From: Diphasiastrum complanatum | Lineage: Eukaryota; Streptophyta; Lycopodiopsida; Lycopodiales; Lycopodiaceae | Assembly (NCBI GenBank): GCA_029204225.1 | Contig: CM055103.1 | Span: forward strand, 42,847,104 to 42,911,103 | Length of the DNA stretch: 64,000 bases | Direction: 5' to 3' | Part shown: one piece after another, positions 45,771-56,840 of the stretch | Layout of the letters: the number at the start of each line of letters is the position of its first letter | Position numbering within the stretch: the stretch's first letter is position 1 | Position numbers and translations under genes: made by a program | The notes under the pieces: generated by a model | Database searches by the model: none | The model's input: the letters and a program-made list of their open reading frames with translations, nothing else | Told to the model about the DNA's origin: nothing

Positions 45771-46730
45771 GTGGATCTTGATTCCACTAATTATGTTTTT
45801 TATGTCTCTCATGAAGAGCCAAAGAATGTACAAGAGGCACTCAATACCAAGGAGTGGTATGATGCCATGAAGCAAGAGTATGATGCATTGATCACCAACA
45901 ATACTTGGGAGCTTGTGGATCCTCCTTCCAACAAGCATGTGATTGGTTGCAAGTGGGTATTTCGGATCAAGTTCAATCATGATGGCACCATCAACAAGCA
46001 TAAAGCAAGATTATGTGCCAAAGGATTTGCTCAAATCCATGGTCTTGATTATGAGGAGACCTTTGCACCTGTTACAAAGATGGTGACAATAAGAATTCTT
46101 ATTTCTCTTGCTTGTTTTTTCAAGTGGAAGGTGTTCCAATTAGATGTATCCAATGCTTTTCTAAATGGTTATCTTGAGGAGGAGATCTATATGGAACAAC
46201 CTCAAGGATTCATCAAGGATGAGTCCAAAGTGTGCTTGCTCTTCAAAAGTCTTTATGGACTCAAGCAAGCACCAAGATCATGGTATTCAAGACTTAACTC
46301 TTTCCTTATCTCACTAGGATTTACTCTTAGTGACTATGATCCTTCCATGTATCTAAAGTTTGTTGATAGCAATATTGTCATTCTTCTAATTTATGTTGAT
46401 GACATTATTCTTTGTGGAAGTTGTATCAAGCTAGTTGATGAAACCATAAATCATGTCTTTATATGCCAATCTAGATACGCTCACTCTATGTTGAAAAAAT
46501 TCCATATGAAAAATTCTAAGAGCATAGATACTCCAATGAAGCAAATTGTAAAAGATCCTAATAAAGGTGATGAAAGATCCTTTGAGGACATCACACTTTT
46601 TAGGAGTCTTGTAGGCTCCTTGATTTGGCTTACCATTACTAGGCCCGATCTTAGTTTTTGTGTGCACAAACTGAGTCAATTTATGCAAGAACCTAAGATC
46701 CATCATTGGAAGATGGCCAAGAGGATTTAA
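45771..46730 (+). pseudogene. H reverse transcriptase with internal deletion
   Basis: Linker and RT: NTKEWYDAMKQEYDALITNN, CKWVFRIKFNHDGTINKHKA, YEETFAPVTKMVTIRILI, NAFLNGYLEEEIYMEQPQGF, LYGLKQAPRSWY and intact YVDDIILCG. Straight after LVDETINHV it jumps to FICQSRYAHSMLKKF: about 40 residues (the LHYFLGLEV region) are deleted in frame. GSLIWLTITRPDLSF and HHWKMAKRI follow, and a TAA at 46728-46730 replaces the expected Leu codon before RYV. Confidence 0.92.
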
Positions 46731-47276
46731 AGATATGTATCTTCATCTTGTGATTATGGTCTACTCTATAAAAGTGAAGATCTATCCATTATTGGCTACT
46801 CGGATTCGGACTTTGCAAGTGACAAAATGGATCGAAAGTCTATTAGTGCATACACTATCTTTCTTGGAGGCAATCTAGTATCTTGGCTTTCCAAAAAGCA
46901 AGATACTATATCTCTCTCTTCATGTGAGGCCGAGTACAAAGCACTCACTACAACTACCAAAGAAGTGCTTTGGATCAAGAGGTTATTAATGGAACTAAAG
47001 TGCATCAAGGAGGATGATCTACCAATGATCAAGTGTGATAACATCTCGGCCCAAGCTCTTGCCAATAATCCCATATTTCATGCAAGAAGCAAGCACATAG
47101 AAGTGGCACACCATTTTGTGAGAGAAAAGCTTATTGGAGGAGAAATCTATTTGGAGCATGTCAACTCGTCCTCTTGTATTGCCGATCTACTCACCAAGCC
47201 TTTGAGCAAAAGTGCTTTCATCAAGCAAAGATCTAATCTTGGAGTTATATCAAGATCAATGCTCAAATCTTCATAG
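46731..47276 (+). pseudogene. H RNase H
   Basis: Continues in frame after the TAA: GYSDSDFASDKMDRKSISAY (Asp), SLSSCEAEYKALTT (Glu), IKCDNISAQALANNP (Asp), HVNSSSCIADLLTKPLSK. Otherwise undamaged. The stop at 47274 is followed by the PPT AGGAGGAG and the 3' LTR. Confidence 0.93.
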
Positions 47277-47294
47277 ATAATTTTTTAGGAGGAG

Positions 47295-48030
47295 TGTGAA
47301 GAATTGAAAAAGATTATCTATGTTAGATATAGGGTCTTATGTTTTTTACATCAAGCATCTAGGTGTAGGATGTTGATAGGAATAAATTTGGCATAGATGG
47401 CAAATTATGCATTTCCACTTGTAATGCCACTATTGAGCCAAAATAGAGTAAGAGGCTAAACACTTGCTAATTAGAGTGTAGACAAGTGTAAAGTTTTTGT
47501 TTGATGAATTCCAAGAGGTCCAATAGGATATAGAGGTGGAACCTTGTGAGGTCCAATAGGAAATTGAGGTGTGCTTGAATATAGTCCAATAGAATTAAGA
47601 GGTGCATAGATCAATGATCCAATAGGATCAAGAGGTGACAAAATGTGGTCCAATCATAGTTAAGCATAGTGGTAGCTTGTGGTCCTACTAGTATCATTGT
47701 ACTCCTCATTTTGAAATCAATTGATTTGGTGATTTCATGGATTTTGTGAGTTTTTGGATTTCTAGCTTTCTCTCTCTACCCGAGAGCTCTTGATGCATTT
47801 TCTCTCTCTACCCGAGGAGAGCAGCTTGTTTTTACTTAGATTATTTTTTTAATACTTCCCACACGTGTGAGTGAGAGTTGGAAGTGATTGAATGCATGTA
47901 GTAGTGTGTTTTTGCCATAGGATTCAAGATTGATCTTGAATCTCAATCTAGTCTTGATCTTGGTGCATCTACACACCTTAGGAGATCACAAGTACATGTA
48001 GTGGACAGTCCACACGTGTGAAAATCAACA
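47295..48030 (+). repeat. H 3' LTR
   Basis: 736 bp, TGTGAAGAATTG...AAAATCAACA, followed by the TSD TTTGA. It carries the second copy of the CCAAT array (first CCAAT at 47520) and CACACGTGTG at 47860-47869 and 48011-48020. Confidence 0.95.
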
Positions 48031-48035
48031 TTTGA

Positions 48036-48586
48036 GTATTCATGCATGGTTGAGATCTTTGTGAATCTCTAGTTGTCTAATTTTTTAAGCTTTGTGAAAA
48101 ATTGGTCGTATAGTTTGTTGTCAAATCAAATCAAATTCATTCTAAATCTCAAGTGTGAGATTATTTGGATCAAGAGTGAGTCCAAAAGAAGTGATTAAGT
48201 TTGATCTTCATGTATTTGAAACAAAACCCATCTTTTGTTCAAGAATCTCAAGTGTTGAGAGAACTAGTCAAGTGAAAAGGAAAATCTAGGTGTCAAATCT
48301 TTTTCATATCCATTTCAACTTTCAAAAGAAAGAGTCATTGGCATTTGATGAGTCCAATAGGAGATTGGATCTGATTTCTTTTGTGATTTGATTCAAAGAT
48401 TGTGTGCTTTTGTCTTAGTGATCAAAGCAAAGTTTCCAAGTGACTAGTCATTATTGTGAAGATTGATTCTTAGGTTTGTGAGCTAGATCTTTTGTAGATC
48501 CTTCTAGATTGTTGAAGATGTTCAAATCTAGTCTCTTGAAAGTCACAAATTACATTTGTAGAATCATATCATAGGTTTTTATTCAC
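48036..48586 (+). other. N1 leader, right part
   Basis: Continuation of the N1 leader after H. No open frame of note; ends at the gag-remnant ATG. Confidence 0.7.
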
Positions 48587-48934
48587 ATGGCATCAATAGG
48601 TGGCATCCTATTGAAGGAAAGAAAGGATCCTGAGTGCAATCTTTGTGGCAAGGGGGGATATTTTTTCTCAAGATGCTACAAAAAGAAGACCAATCCATCC
48701 AAGGAGAACCAAAGCAAGGGGGCCGAGGTGAAGGATGGAGCTTCAAGTTCAAAATGCAAATACAAGAAGGACAAGTCCAAGGAAAGGTGTTTCCTTTGTG
48801 GAAAGGTGAATGAGGCTTGGAGTCTCACAAGGACTTGCAAGATTTGTCTTCAAGAGTCCATCACAACACATGTCAAATCTTTTGAAATTTTTCATTTGGA
48901 AGTGTGCATTGTTTGGTTCAAGATGCAAAGATAG
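48587..48934 (+). pseudogene. N1 gag remnant with two degenerate zinc knuckles
   Basis: ATG at 48587 in a plausible position. CNLCGKGGYFFSRCYKKK has the spacing of a CCHC knuckle but Tyr where His is expected. A Lys/Ser-rich linker follows, then a second Cys pair, CFLCGKVNEAW, that is incomplete. No capsid domain precedes it and no protease follows. The frame drifts into sequence of no known family after about residue 80. Confidence 0.65.
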
Positions 48935-49931
48935 ATGTCACTTTCATGAAAGTAACTTGGATCTATTTTATGTCCTTGGAAAGTATTTTTCTTGGAACTT
49001 TGGACAAGTTCAAACTTATTGTTATTATCCAAGAGAAATCAATTAAGAATAAGGAGCAATCACATAATGAAAATAGTTTCATTTATGCTCTCATGTCAAC
49101 TTATGAAGATCTATTTTGCTTTGAAGGGATTTTTGTATCTCAAAGGTGGCTTAAGGCAATACTAGTTGAGTGTGATGCCTTAAAGTATAGCAAATCATGA
49201 TTTCCTTGTAAGCTTACATTAGTTATGAAGACAAGGAAATGGAAATATTTTCATAATGTAGGATCTTTTGGTTTCAATAAGATCATGAATGATGTGTTCA
49301 TTCATAAAGATGAAAATTGTAAGTTTTCAATCTTAAAGGCAAGTTGTAAACTTCTTATGAGAATAAGTGAAGCATCCAAAGTGGACACATATATCCATAA
49401 GCAAGTAGTTAGCCTTATTGAGATGGAAATATCTTTGATTTCAATATTGGAAAAATCATGCCAAGTTGTGGTGATTTTCGGACTTATGTTTCTAGCATAA
49501 GTAATCTTGATAGTCATAGGAAGTGCATATTGAATGGTCGTACTTGTTGTGATCATTATGAGACATGGAGGTCTCAGATTTCCATAAAAAAGGAGCACCA
49601 TGAAGAGGATCTTAAGGAGTCATCTCAAGGTTCAAATGTGCCAAGGATTGAGGAGGAGAATCCTTCTCGAGGTTCAAGTGTGCCAAGGATTGAGGAGGAG
49701 AGACCTTCTCAAATTGTGATTCCAAAAATAAACTCAAGAAATATGGTTGAATCCATGTGCCTCACATTTCAAGGGAAAGAGGAGCATATCTTATGTGAAG
49801 GAGCAAGCCTCAAGGTCAAGCATCTACATGAAATTTGGAAGGGATCAATTTTGGAAGTGCTAGGATGGTGCAAAGCTCTCAAGTTCATCAAAGATGTCAA
49901 CATCAAAGAAGCACTATCATGGATATGGTGA
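48935..49931 (+). other. N1 internal block of unknown origin (captured?)
   Basis: Three overlapping open frames: 48904-49200 (LDKFKLIVIIQEKS, STYEDLFCFEG), 49225-49500 (KTRKWKYFHNVGSFGFNKIM) and 49458-49931. The last encodes CILNGRTCCDHYETWRSQIS and then a duplicated module, SQGSNVPRIEEENPS / RGSSVPRIEEERPS. The sequence looks like decayed coding DNA but matches no retroelement domain or host family I know. A partial second copy sits at 50343-51079 and a distant relative at 1880-2662. Confidence 0.5.
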
Positions 49932-50063
49932 TTTCAGATCAACGTCAAGCTCATTGGCTGATCTTCACACCTTTTGAACCATCAAAGACCAATTCAGCCC
50001 ATGTTCAAGATCATCATGTTTTCCATCAAGCTAGATTTACCAAGCTAGATTTTTGAGGAGGAG

Positions 50064-51401
50064 TGTAAAAAATGCAAAAATAAGCTTGGTAGAGGCCAAA
50101 AATCTTGTATATAGATAAACACACATGTGTGGAGCCTGTTCCCACATGTGAAAATAGTGTACTTGTCATGTACCATAATCATATAGGTTGTACATATGAT
50201 TTCATTCAAGTTCTAGTGGCTAAAAAGGCCAAAAACTAGTTTTCTAGACATATGACACATGGCACCAGTCTATTGCTTGCATGAGCCACATCCTTTGGTT
50301 TTGTTCTTGTACTTGAAGAACAAAGCCATTTTGTTCTTGTACCATTTTGCTTTGAAAAGATTTTTGTATCTCAAAGGTGGATTAAGGCAATACTAGTTGA
50401 GTGTGATGCCTTAAAAGATAGCAAAATATGTTTTCCTTGTAAGCTTACATTAGTTATGAAGTCAAGGAAATGGAAATATCTTCATAATGTAGGATCTTTT
50501 GGTTTCAATAAGATCATGAATGAAGTGTTCATTCATAAAGATGAAAATTGTAAGTTTTCAATCTTAAAGGCAAGTTGTAAACTTCTTATGAGTAAGTGAA
50601 GCATCCAAAGTGGACACTTATATCCATAAGCAAGTAGTTAGCCTTATTGAGATGGAAATGCGTTTTGATTTCAATATTGGAAAAATCATGCCAAGTTGTG
50701 GTGATTTTTGGACTTATGTTTCTAGCATAAGTAATCTTCATAATCATAGGAAGTGCATATTGAATGGTCATACTTGTTGTGATCATTATGAGACATGGAG
50801 GTCTCGGTTTTCCATCAAGAAGGAGCATCATGAAGAGGATCTTAAGGAGTCATCTCAAGGTTCAAGTGTGCCAAGGATTGAGGAGGAGAGACCTTCTCAA
50901 GTTGTGATTCCAAAAAGAAACTCAAGAAACATGGTTGAACCCATGTGGCTCAAATTTCAAGGGAAAGAGAAGCATATCTCATGTGAAGGAGCAAGCCTCA
51001 AGGTCAAGCATATACATGAAAATTGGAAGGAATCAATTTTGGAGATGCTAGGATGGTGCAAAGCTCTCAAGTTCATCAGAGAGACACCAATCTTGGTTTT
51101 GGAAGCAATTTTGAGTGATTCTCTCCATTTGTTTACATTTGTTTTGATTGTTTTGAGGTTCTATCAATGTGTACTTGATTTTTAGGTTGGAGTCCGTACC
51201 CTGACAGGGTTTCACACGTGTTAAACCAGCAAGTACATTTACCTTCAATAAATGATTGTTCTTGTTTGGATTTTATGTCTAGAATTGATCTAGATTGATC
51301 TTAATCTTATGTAGATTGATAGATCAAGTAAATCTAACATCCAATCCCTCTTGAGGATTAGATTAGGATCCACTCTTGGTCCTTTTTGTACTTTTTGCAC
51401 A
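50064..51401 (+). repeat. N1 3' LTR, expanded by an internal-block duplication
   Basis: Starts TGTAAAAAATGC after the PPT GAGGAGGAG and ends TTTTTGCACA before the TSD AGGCT. 50064-50300 and 51080-51401 match the two ends of the 5' LTR. Between them, about 275 bp of normal LTR (the equivalent of 41326-41600, including the TATA box) is replaced by filler and a copy of N1 internal sequence. A further 48-bp segment (51169-51217) is absent from the 5' LTR. Confidence 0.9.
50343..51079 (+). repeat. Duplicate of N1 internal block inside its 3' LTR
   Basis: Matches 49113-49892 with scattered substitutions and small deletions, for example loss of one of the two VPRIEEE modules. It is preceded at 50301-50342 by filler in which TTTTGTTCTTGTAC occurs twice. 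Confidence 0.88.
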
Positions 51402-51769
51402 AGGCTCACTTATGATGAAAAAGGTAAGCAAGTTGTTGGTGATACAAACTACGCTTTCCTAACCTCTTTTGATGAACCTACATGTGTAGATGAAGCAAGA
51501 CAAAAAGAGGAGTGGATCCAAGCAATGAATCTTGAGTATCAATTTCTTGTGAAGAATGGCACATGGAGATTGGTGGAACTTCCAAAGGACAAGAAGGCTA
51601 TTGGATGCAAGTGGATCTTTAAAGTGAATACAAACCAAGATGGATCAATCAGCAAGCACAAGTCAAGGTTGTTATCAAAAGGATATGCTCAAGAGTATGG
51701 AATTGACTATGATGAGACCTTTGCACCAGTGGCAAAGATGGTAAGCATTCAGGTCATCATATCTCTTGC
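51402..51769 (+). pseudogene. Copia A0, middle part: start of RT
   Basis: Continues A0 after N1. The linker LTYDEKGKQVVGDTNYAFLT and RT entry VDEARQKEEWIQAMNLEYQF, CKWIFKVNTNQDGSISKHKS, YGIDYDETFAPVAKMVSIQV are readable in one frame. The element is cut at 51769 after IISLA by E (TSD CTTGC) and resumes at 62597. A frameshift separates this frame from the left part. Confidence 0.9.
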
Positions 51770-52519
51770 TGTTAAAATTACAACAAATACTCAAGGAAGA
51801 TGACTCATGTAGGTCCCATTTTGTTTGAGCATAGTGGGAGATTGAACACCTCCAATTAAAACACTTGAAATGATGAGGGAAACAATAAATTATGATCTCA
51901 TAAGGTTATCACAAGTTCAACCATCAAAAACCATCAATAATCTATGCTTGAACCTCACTAAATGGGCCAAATCCTTGAAGAAGCCTTCACACGTGTGAAA
52001 GTATGGCCTCCAACAGTCTGAGCACTGTACACTAGACCCACATTCAATCCTATAATGATTAGGAATCACAAGTATTCAAAGAATTAAGAACATAGAGAGC
52101 AATTGCACCAATATGAGAGAAAAATCATGAAATTTCTTATGGATTTTGGTGAGATATCATCACCTATATATACATGATCCATCACGGTTTTGGGTAGGTA
52201 TGAGTAGCCCTAAACCTATCCCTAATGATAATTTTGGTGGATCTCTCATCCCTACCAAGTTAGGGTTGGAATCTTGGAGATCCCTCAACAATGTAGAAAT
52301 TACCAAAAATAGCTCCTATTTTTTCTCCCTTGTATCTAAGCATAATTTGGACTCATTCCAAAGGTTCTAACACTTAGGTCTACTTGAGAACATCCTTATG
52401 AATGGAATCCTATGCTATTTGGCACGTGTGACAAGCCACATCATGACCATCTAACTATTTACAAGTCATATGACCAAAACTAGTCAAGTTAGTCAAGCTA
52501 AAATTGTGAATTTTTAACA
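51770..52519 (-). repeat. E 3' LTR
   Basis: 750 bp. Reads TGTTAAAAATTC...ATTTTAACA on the minus strand; the PPT GTGAGGAGGAG lies at 52530-52520. It has about 65 bp not present in the 5' LTR (about 51790-51860), and otherwise matches closely. CACACGTGTG at 51988-51997. Confidence 0.93.
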
Positions 52520-52533
52520 CTCCTCCTCACTAT

Positions 52534-52820
52534 CTAGCTTGGTTCAATCATTGCTTTACTAATCACTCCAAGTGATGATTGGAACAAAACACCTTCTATG
52601 TTGATCTTTTTGGAAGATCCTAAGCAAAGGGGAATGCAACCAACTCCTTCAATCTTACAATCTTCATCATTTGTTGTATAGATAGACTTTATAGGTCCAT
52701 CATAAGATAAGAGAGAAGAGAAAAACTCCCTTTTGCTAGTCATGTGTGAACTAGCACTCGAGTCAATCCACCAAGGATCTTCTCCTTTGAAGCTTGTTGA
52801 AGAAATATGGACATCATGAG
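52534..52820 (-). pseudogene. E protease fused to an RNase H tail
   Basis: From the F insertion point, the minus strand reads HISSTSFKGEDPWWIDSSAS (DSG active site changed to DSS), HMTSKREFFSSLLSYDG, IKSIYTTNDEDCKIEGVGCI, then jumps after KINIEGVLF to SSLGVISKAMIEPS and a stop: the C-terminal tail typical after Copia RNase H. The whole INT-RT-RH region is deleted with the frame kept open. Confidence 0.88.
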
Positions 52821-53951
52821 TGTTGGAGAGAGGGAGATGAAACGAGTTGAGAAAAGGTGTCGTATGTTAGAAACGAAAAAAATAAGCTCAAAGAGGTAAG
52901 ACGAACATGAACGAGAAACGAACTCGAATAGAAAATGTTCGTGCATAGCAGAACGAGCTATACGACTCTCTCTGTAAGCATGACTATGCCTATCAAAATG
53001 AACAAAATAGTAGTGATGGGAATGACAGTCATTCTTGATTACGTAGCCAAACTTTAATAAATGAATGAAGCTCCAGAAGAATGGTTTTTCGCAAATAGTA
53101 AGACAAGCTATTCGTCATGAATGATTCGCGAAGAGCTAGACGGTGCTCGATTGATAATTAGTCACGAATGATTCGCGAAAGACGAGACTAAATGTTAGTC
53201 ACTATTGCCAGAAAGAACAACTAGAAAGATCAGACAAAATGAATGATAAGCATAGCAATATTAACATAGATCTGAATGCAGAACAAAGAACTGTATCAAA
53301 TTAAGTATATCATGTATACATGGCAATAATGCAGTAGAGCACAAGACAATAGCGGACAAAACTGCGTGTTCTACGAAGTTTATACAATCTGTATAGGAAT
53401 AAAACCTTATTGTTGACATTCAAAAATCAATGCACAAGGCATCTACTTCGTCATCAACTCATTCACTCATCAACCTGAATACCCAAATGGTATCAAGTAT
53501 ATACAATATATTATAGGTGTGCATATGTGGAAAGTACAGAGTGGATGTGCTGTTTGTAAAAGATCATGGGTGGCTGTAGTCGTTGTCCAATCTATTAGCG
53601 CAGCTGTATGGGGTGAGCATGAAAAGGGTGCGACGTCAGTTAGTGATGAAGTCATCGTTGGTGATGACAATGCAAAAAGTGCATCACTCTTACTAGTAGC
53701 CTTAGGATTGGATTTACAGGGTGCCTTTGTTTTTAGGACACCTTTGGCATTCTGTAAGATAGTGTCTCCTTTTCACCTGTCACCATAATGTGTGTAAAAA
53801 CACAGTGTCGCAATTCTTTCGCCTTTTCTTCGTTTGTGCGAATTTGAGTGTAAATATGCAGATTGCACGACAACGTTAGTAAATATGCAGCCTGAATGGA
53901 GGCAGATTAAAATGGCATCTAAGGAGGAGAGTATTGGGAATTAATCCAATA
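52821..53951 (-). repeat. F 3' LTR
   Basis: 1,131 bp. Its upstream end is mutated to TATTGGATT (TGTTGGATT in the other LTR). It is preceded on the minus strand by the PPT AAGGGGGGG (53960-53952). Confidence 0.92.
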
Positions 53952-53958
53952 CCCCCCC

Positions 53959-54800
53959 TTAATCTGGATCCATGAATGCCTTGATCTTCAGACTGAGCAA
54001 TGCACAAAATTTATTGTGTGTATTAACACTGAGTGCTTTCATGAATATGTCTGCAACCATGTCATGCATTATGCAGTACGTTAAGCTCACCTCTCTGTCG
54101 AGAACCTTGCCCCTGATGTAGTGATATCTGATCTCAATGTGCTTACTCCTAAAATGAAATCTAGGGTTGGCTGATAAGGCAATAGCACTTTGGTTATCAC
54201 AAAACAAAATTGTAGGGCTGTATTGATACAGATTGATGTCTGACAGCAAATTTCTCAACCAAAACACTTTCTTAATAGATTGAGAAGCAATAATGTATTC
54301 TAGTTCAGTAGAAGAAAGTGCGATAGAGGTTACTTACGACTGTTCCACGAAATAGGACCGCCGTTGAAGAAGAATATAAATCCAGATGTGGACGTACGAT
54401 TGTCTTCATCTCCTCCCCAGTTTGCATCAGATAACCACTGAGCTGATGAAGATTATTGTTGTTGACATCTCCATAGCAAATGCACTGGTCCATGGTAGCT
54501 CAAATATACCTCATGACTTGAATAAGAGCCTTCCAATGGGTAATGTCAGGATTAGCCATGTATTGGCTGAGTGAGCTAACAACAAAAGAGATATCTGGTC
54601 TTGTATAGACCATTGCGTACATGAGAGATCCTAGTATCGATCGATATGGATACACTCTCATTTGCTCCTTTTCATGCTTGGTCTGGGGACATTGGACCTT
54701 TGACAAATGCAGGCCTGGATTCATTGGTGAGTGAGCTAATTCAATTCATCAAATTGTATATGTTAAGAACATTATGAAGATACCTTTATTGAGTGATGTA
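53959..54800 (-). pseudogene. F RT C-terminus and RNase H
   Basis: From about 54730 down: QMRVYPYRSILGSLMYAMVY, TRPDISFVVSSLSQYM and HWKALIQVMRYI are the RT-RH connection. Then, after frame changes, come the decayed first RNase H half and 54267-53959: LFCDNQSAIALSANPRFHFR, SKHIEIRYHYIRGKV, MVADIFMKAL (TKAL changed to MKAL). The RT catalytic core with YVDD is absent: integrase C-terminal sequence at 54890 is followed directly by the end of RT. Confidence 0.85.
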
Positions 54801-54889
54801 AATCAGTCGATTTGCTCTGTCTCTGTGGATTTGAATTCCCAAACAGAAGTGGTCGAATCGACGAATGTTTGACGATTGGACTAAAAGTC

Positions 54890-55638
54890 TCACTGGGTAT
54901 TAGGATCGTACAGCTTGTAAGTGTTATCAGACGAAGTATATCCGATCAGGATGGTCTTGAGACCTTGGAAGTCCAATTTCTTCCTTGTGTCCTTTGGGAT
55001 CTGCGCGTAGGCAATGCACCCAAACACTCTTAGATTCTTCAAAGAAGGCTTAGATCCTGTCCACACCTCGTGGGGTATTTTGTCTGAGAGGGCCTTGGTC
55101 GAACATCTGTTCTGGATGTAAGCCACAGTGGAGACTTGGGCAACGATGCATGCGATAGCATACATTTAGCAGATTCGACCAGAGTATGGTTCTTCCTCTC
55201 AGCTAAGCCATTAGACTGAGGACTGTAAGGAGTGATAAATTGCTGCTCAATGCCTTGGCTTTGGCAGTACTCCTTAAACTCGACAGAGATATATTCTCCA
55301 TCGTTGTCTGACCTTAGGGCCTTGATCGTCCTTCCAATTTCCTTTTCTACACGCTCCTTGAAGATTCTGAAACAGTTGAAGGCTTCTGATTTTTTCTTTA
55401 TGAAGTACATCATAGTCCTTCTGGAGAATTCGTCAATAAATGCTATAAAATACTTGGCGTCCTTCGGTGAAGGATTTTTCATCGGGCCAAAAATATCTGA
55501 ATGTACAACATCTAGCATCCTCTAGCAACATGCTGATGGCTTGACTTAAATGGTTTCCTAGTCTGTTTACCAACTAGACAGTCTTGACAGACAGGTAACT
55601 CGACCTTTTCGCAAGGATAGTCGAGAACAAGAACAATA
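54890..55638 (-). pseudogene. F integrase
   Basis: Reads from the pre-integrase finger (VLDYPCEKVELPVCQDCLVG, KQTRKPFKSS) through VHSDIFGPMKNPSPKDAKYF and FIAFIDEFSRRTMMYF (Asp), IKALRSDNDGEYISVEF (Asp), SPQSNGLAERKNHTLVESAK (Glu present), then GSKPSLKNLRVFGCIAYAQI and LIGYTSSDNTYKLYDP. One TAG lies near 55520, and there is a frame change near 55160. Upstream it is cut by the CACTA terminus at 55639. Confidence 0.9.
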
Positions 55639-55652
55639 CACTACAAGAAAAT

Positions 55653-56430
55653 GTGGCAAAAATTGCGGAAAAAAAATTTCCGCAATTTTTTTTGGTCGAA
55701 ATTGCGAAAACCCAAAAGAATTGCAGAAAAAATTCCACAATTTATACCGTTATGGTAGAAATTATAGAAAATCGTCCGCAATTTCTACCATCATGGCAGA
55801 AATTGCGGAAAAAATTGCAAAAAGCTTCTGCAATTTTTGTAGTCATCACAAAATTTGCAAAAAAAAGTGTGGAAAAGATTTTTCGCAATTTTTAGGTCGT
55901 GGGCAAAATTGCGAAAAATGTTTTCGCGAAAAAAATTGTAGAAAATATTGAATAAAATTTTTCACAATTTTTTCCGTCATGGTAAAAATTGCAGACAAAA
56001 TTGTGGAAACAAATTTTTGCAATTTTTAGACTATGGCAGAAATTGCGAAAAATGTTTCAGCGGCAGAAATTGCAAAAAAAACTGTAGAATGTTTGCCGCA
56101 ATTTTTCTCATTGTGGCAAAAATTGCAAAAAAAATTGCGGATTTTTATTTTGCAATTTTTAGGCCATGGCAGAAATTGTAGAAAATTTTCCGCGGCTGAA
56201 ATTGCAGAAAAAATTGCAAAAAGTTTTTTGGAATTTCTCTTGTCGTGGTAGGAATCGCAGACAAAACTGCAGAAAAAAATTTCGCAATTTTTAGACATGG
56301 CATAAATTGCGGAAATTATTGGAAATTGCGGATAAAATTGCGGACAAAATTGCGAAAAACTTTCGCAATTTTTGCCATCATGGCAAGAATTGCAAAAACA
56401 AATTTTTGCAATTTTTTGGCTAACGTCGAC
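55653..56430. repeat. CACTA sub-terminal repeats (AAATTGCGGAAAA / TTTCCGCAATTTT)
   Basis: About 780 bp of head-to-head copies of AAATTGCGGA and TTCCGCAATTTTT with GGCAGAAATTGC and CCATGGCA spacers, at a loose 60-80 bp period. The open frames found across it are an artefact of the repeat. In the CACTA family such arrays bind the element's own DNA-binding protein. Confidence 0.85.
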
Positions 56431-56647
56431 CATAGTGTCGATTACCGGAAGCCGAATTGCTTGGCGCGTCGCGGTTTCTTTTCATTTCGATTTTCGATTT
56501 TTGGGCGCAAAGAGGAGGATATATTTGTGCCTAGCGATGGTGCTGCTCTCTATGACTCTTCTAATGATGCTTGATCTTTCTTATGCTTTTTTGTCACAGC
56601 CAAGCTCTCTACCTTTTCACCATAGCCAGGGCTTGGAGAAAAAGTGG

Positions 56648-56840
56648 AGCATTGGACAAAAAGGTGAGCACCATAGCCAACATTCAAAAGTTTACTTGTT
56701 TTTCTTTGATACATTTGTGTTTATTGCTTGTTCTTGAGCAAAAAGTTAAGCATTGGACACAAAGGTAAGCACCATAGCCATCATTCAAAAGTTTACTTGT
56801 TTTGCTTTGTTACATTTGTGTTTATTGTTGTTTATGTTCT
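56648..56840 (+). repeat. ~100-bp tandem duplication in CACTA
   Basis: GCATTGGACA...GGTGAGCACCATAGCCAACATTC...TTTGTGTTTATTG at about 56649-56735 recurs at 56750-56836. A shorter CTCTCATTGACACTCTTTTG motif recurs at about 56848, 57066 and 57161. Confidence 0.8.

Larger units (their letters stand above)
42998..48030 (+). mobile_element. H: young, complete but defective Copia element
   Basis: 5,033 bp with LTRs of 709 and 736 bp, a PBS (43707-43719), a PPT (47287-47294) and the exact TSD TTTGA (42993-42997 and 48031-48035). It is inserted in the N1 leader, so it is younger than N1. Domain order is zinc knuckle, PR, INT, RT, RH. The gag capsid is absent and the pol frame is broken by a frameshift, two stops and an in-frame deletion, so it cannot move by itself. 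Confidence 0.95.
41088..51401 (+). mobile_element. N1: non-autonomous LTR retrotransposon
   Basis: Bounded by related LTRs (41088-41872 and 50064-51401) and by an exact 5-bp target-site duplication AGGCT (41083-41087 and 51402-51406). It has a PBS at 41873 and a PPT at 50055-50063. Inside, excluding the nested element H, there is no protease, integrase, RT or RNase H: only a gag zinc-knuckle remnant and an unrecognised coding block. It interrupts A0 between integrase and RT. Mobilisation must have depended on enzymes supplied in trans. Confidence 0.92.

Noticed and set aside
52140-52370. ORF in the E 3' LTR with a near-identical copy at 62226-62540
   Set aside because: The repeat is explained by the two LTRs of element E; it lies antisense to the element and has no coding features.
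55653-56574. Open frames rich in Asn, Cys, Lys, Phe across the CACTA repeats
   Set aside because: Artefact of AAATTGCGGAAAA/TTTCCGCAATTTT repetition on both strands.
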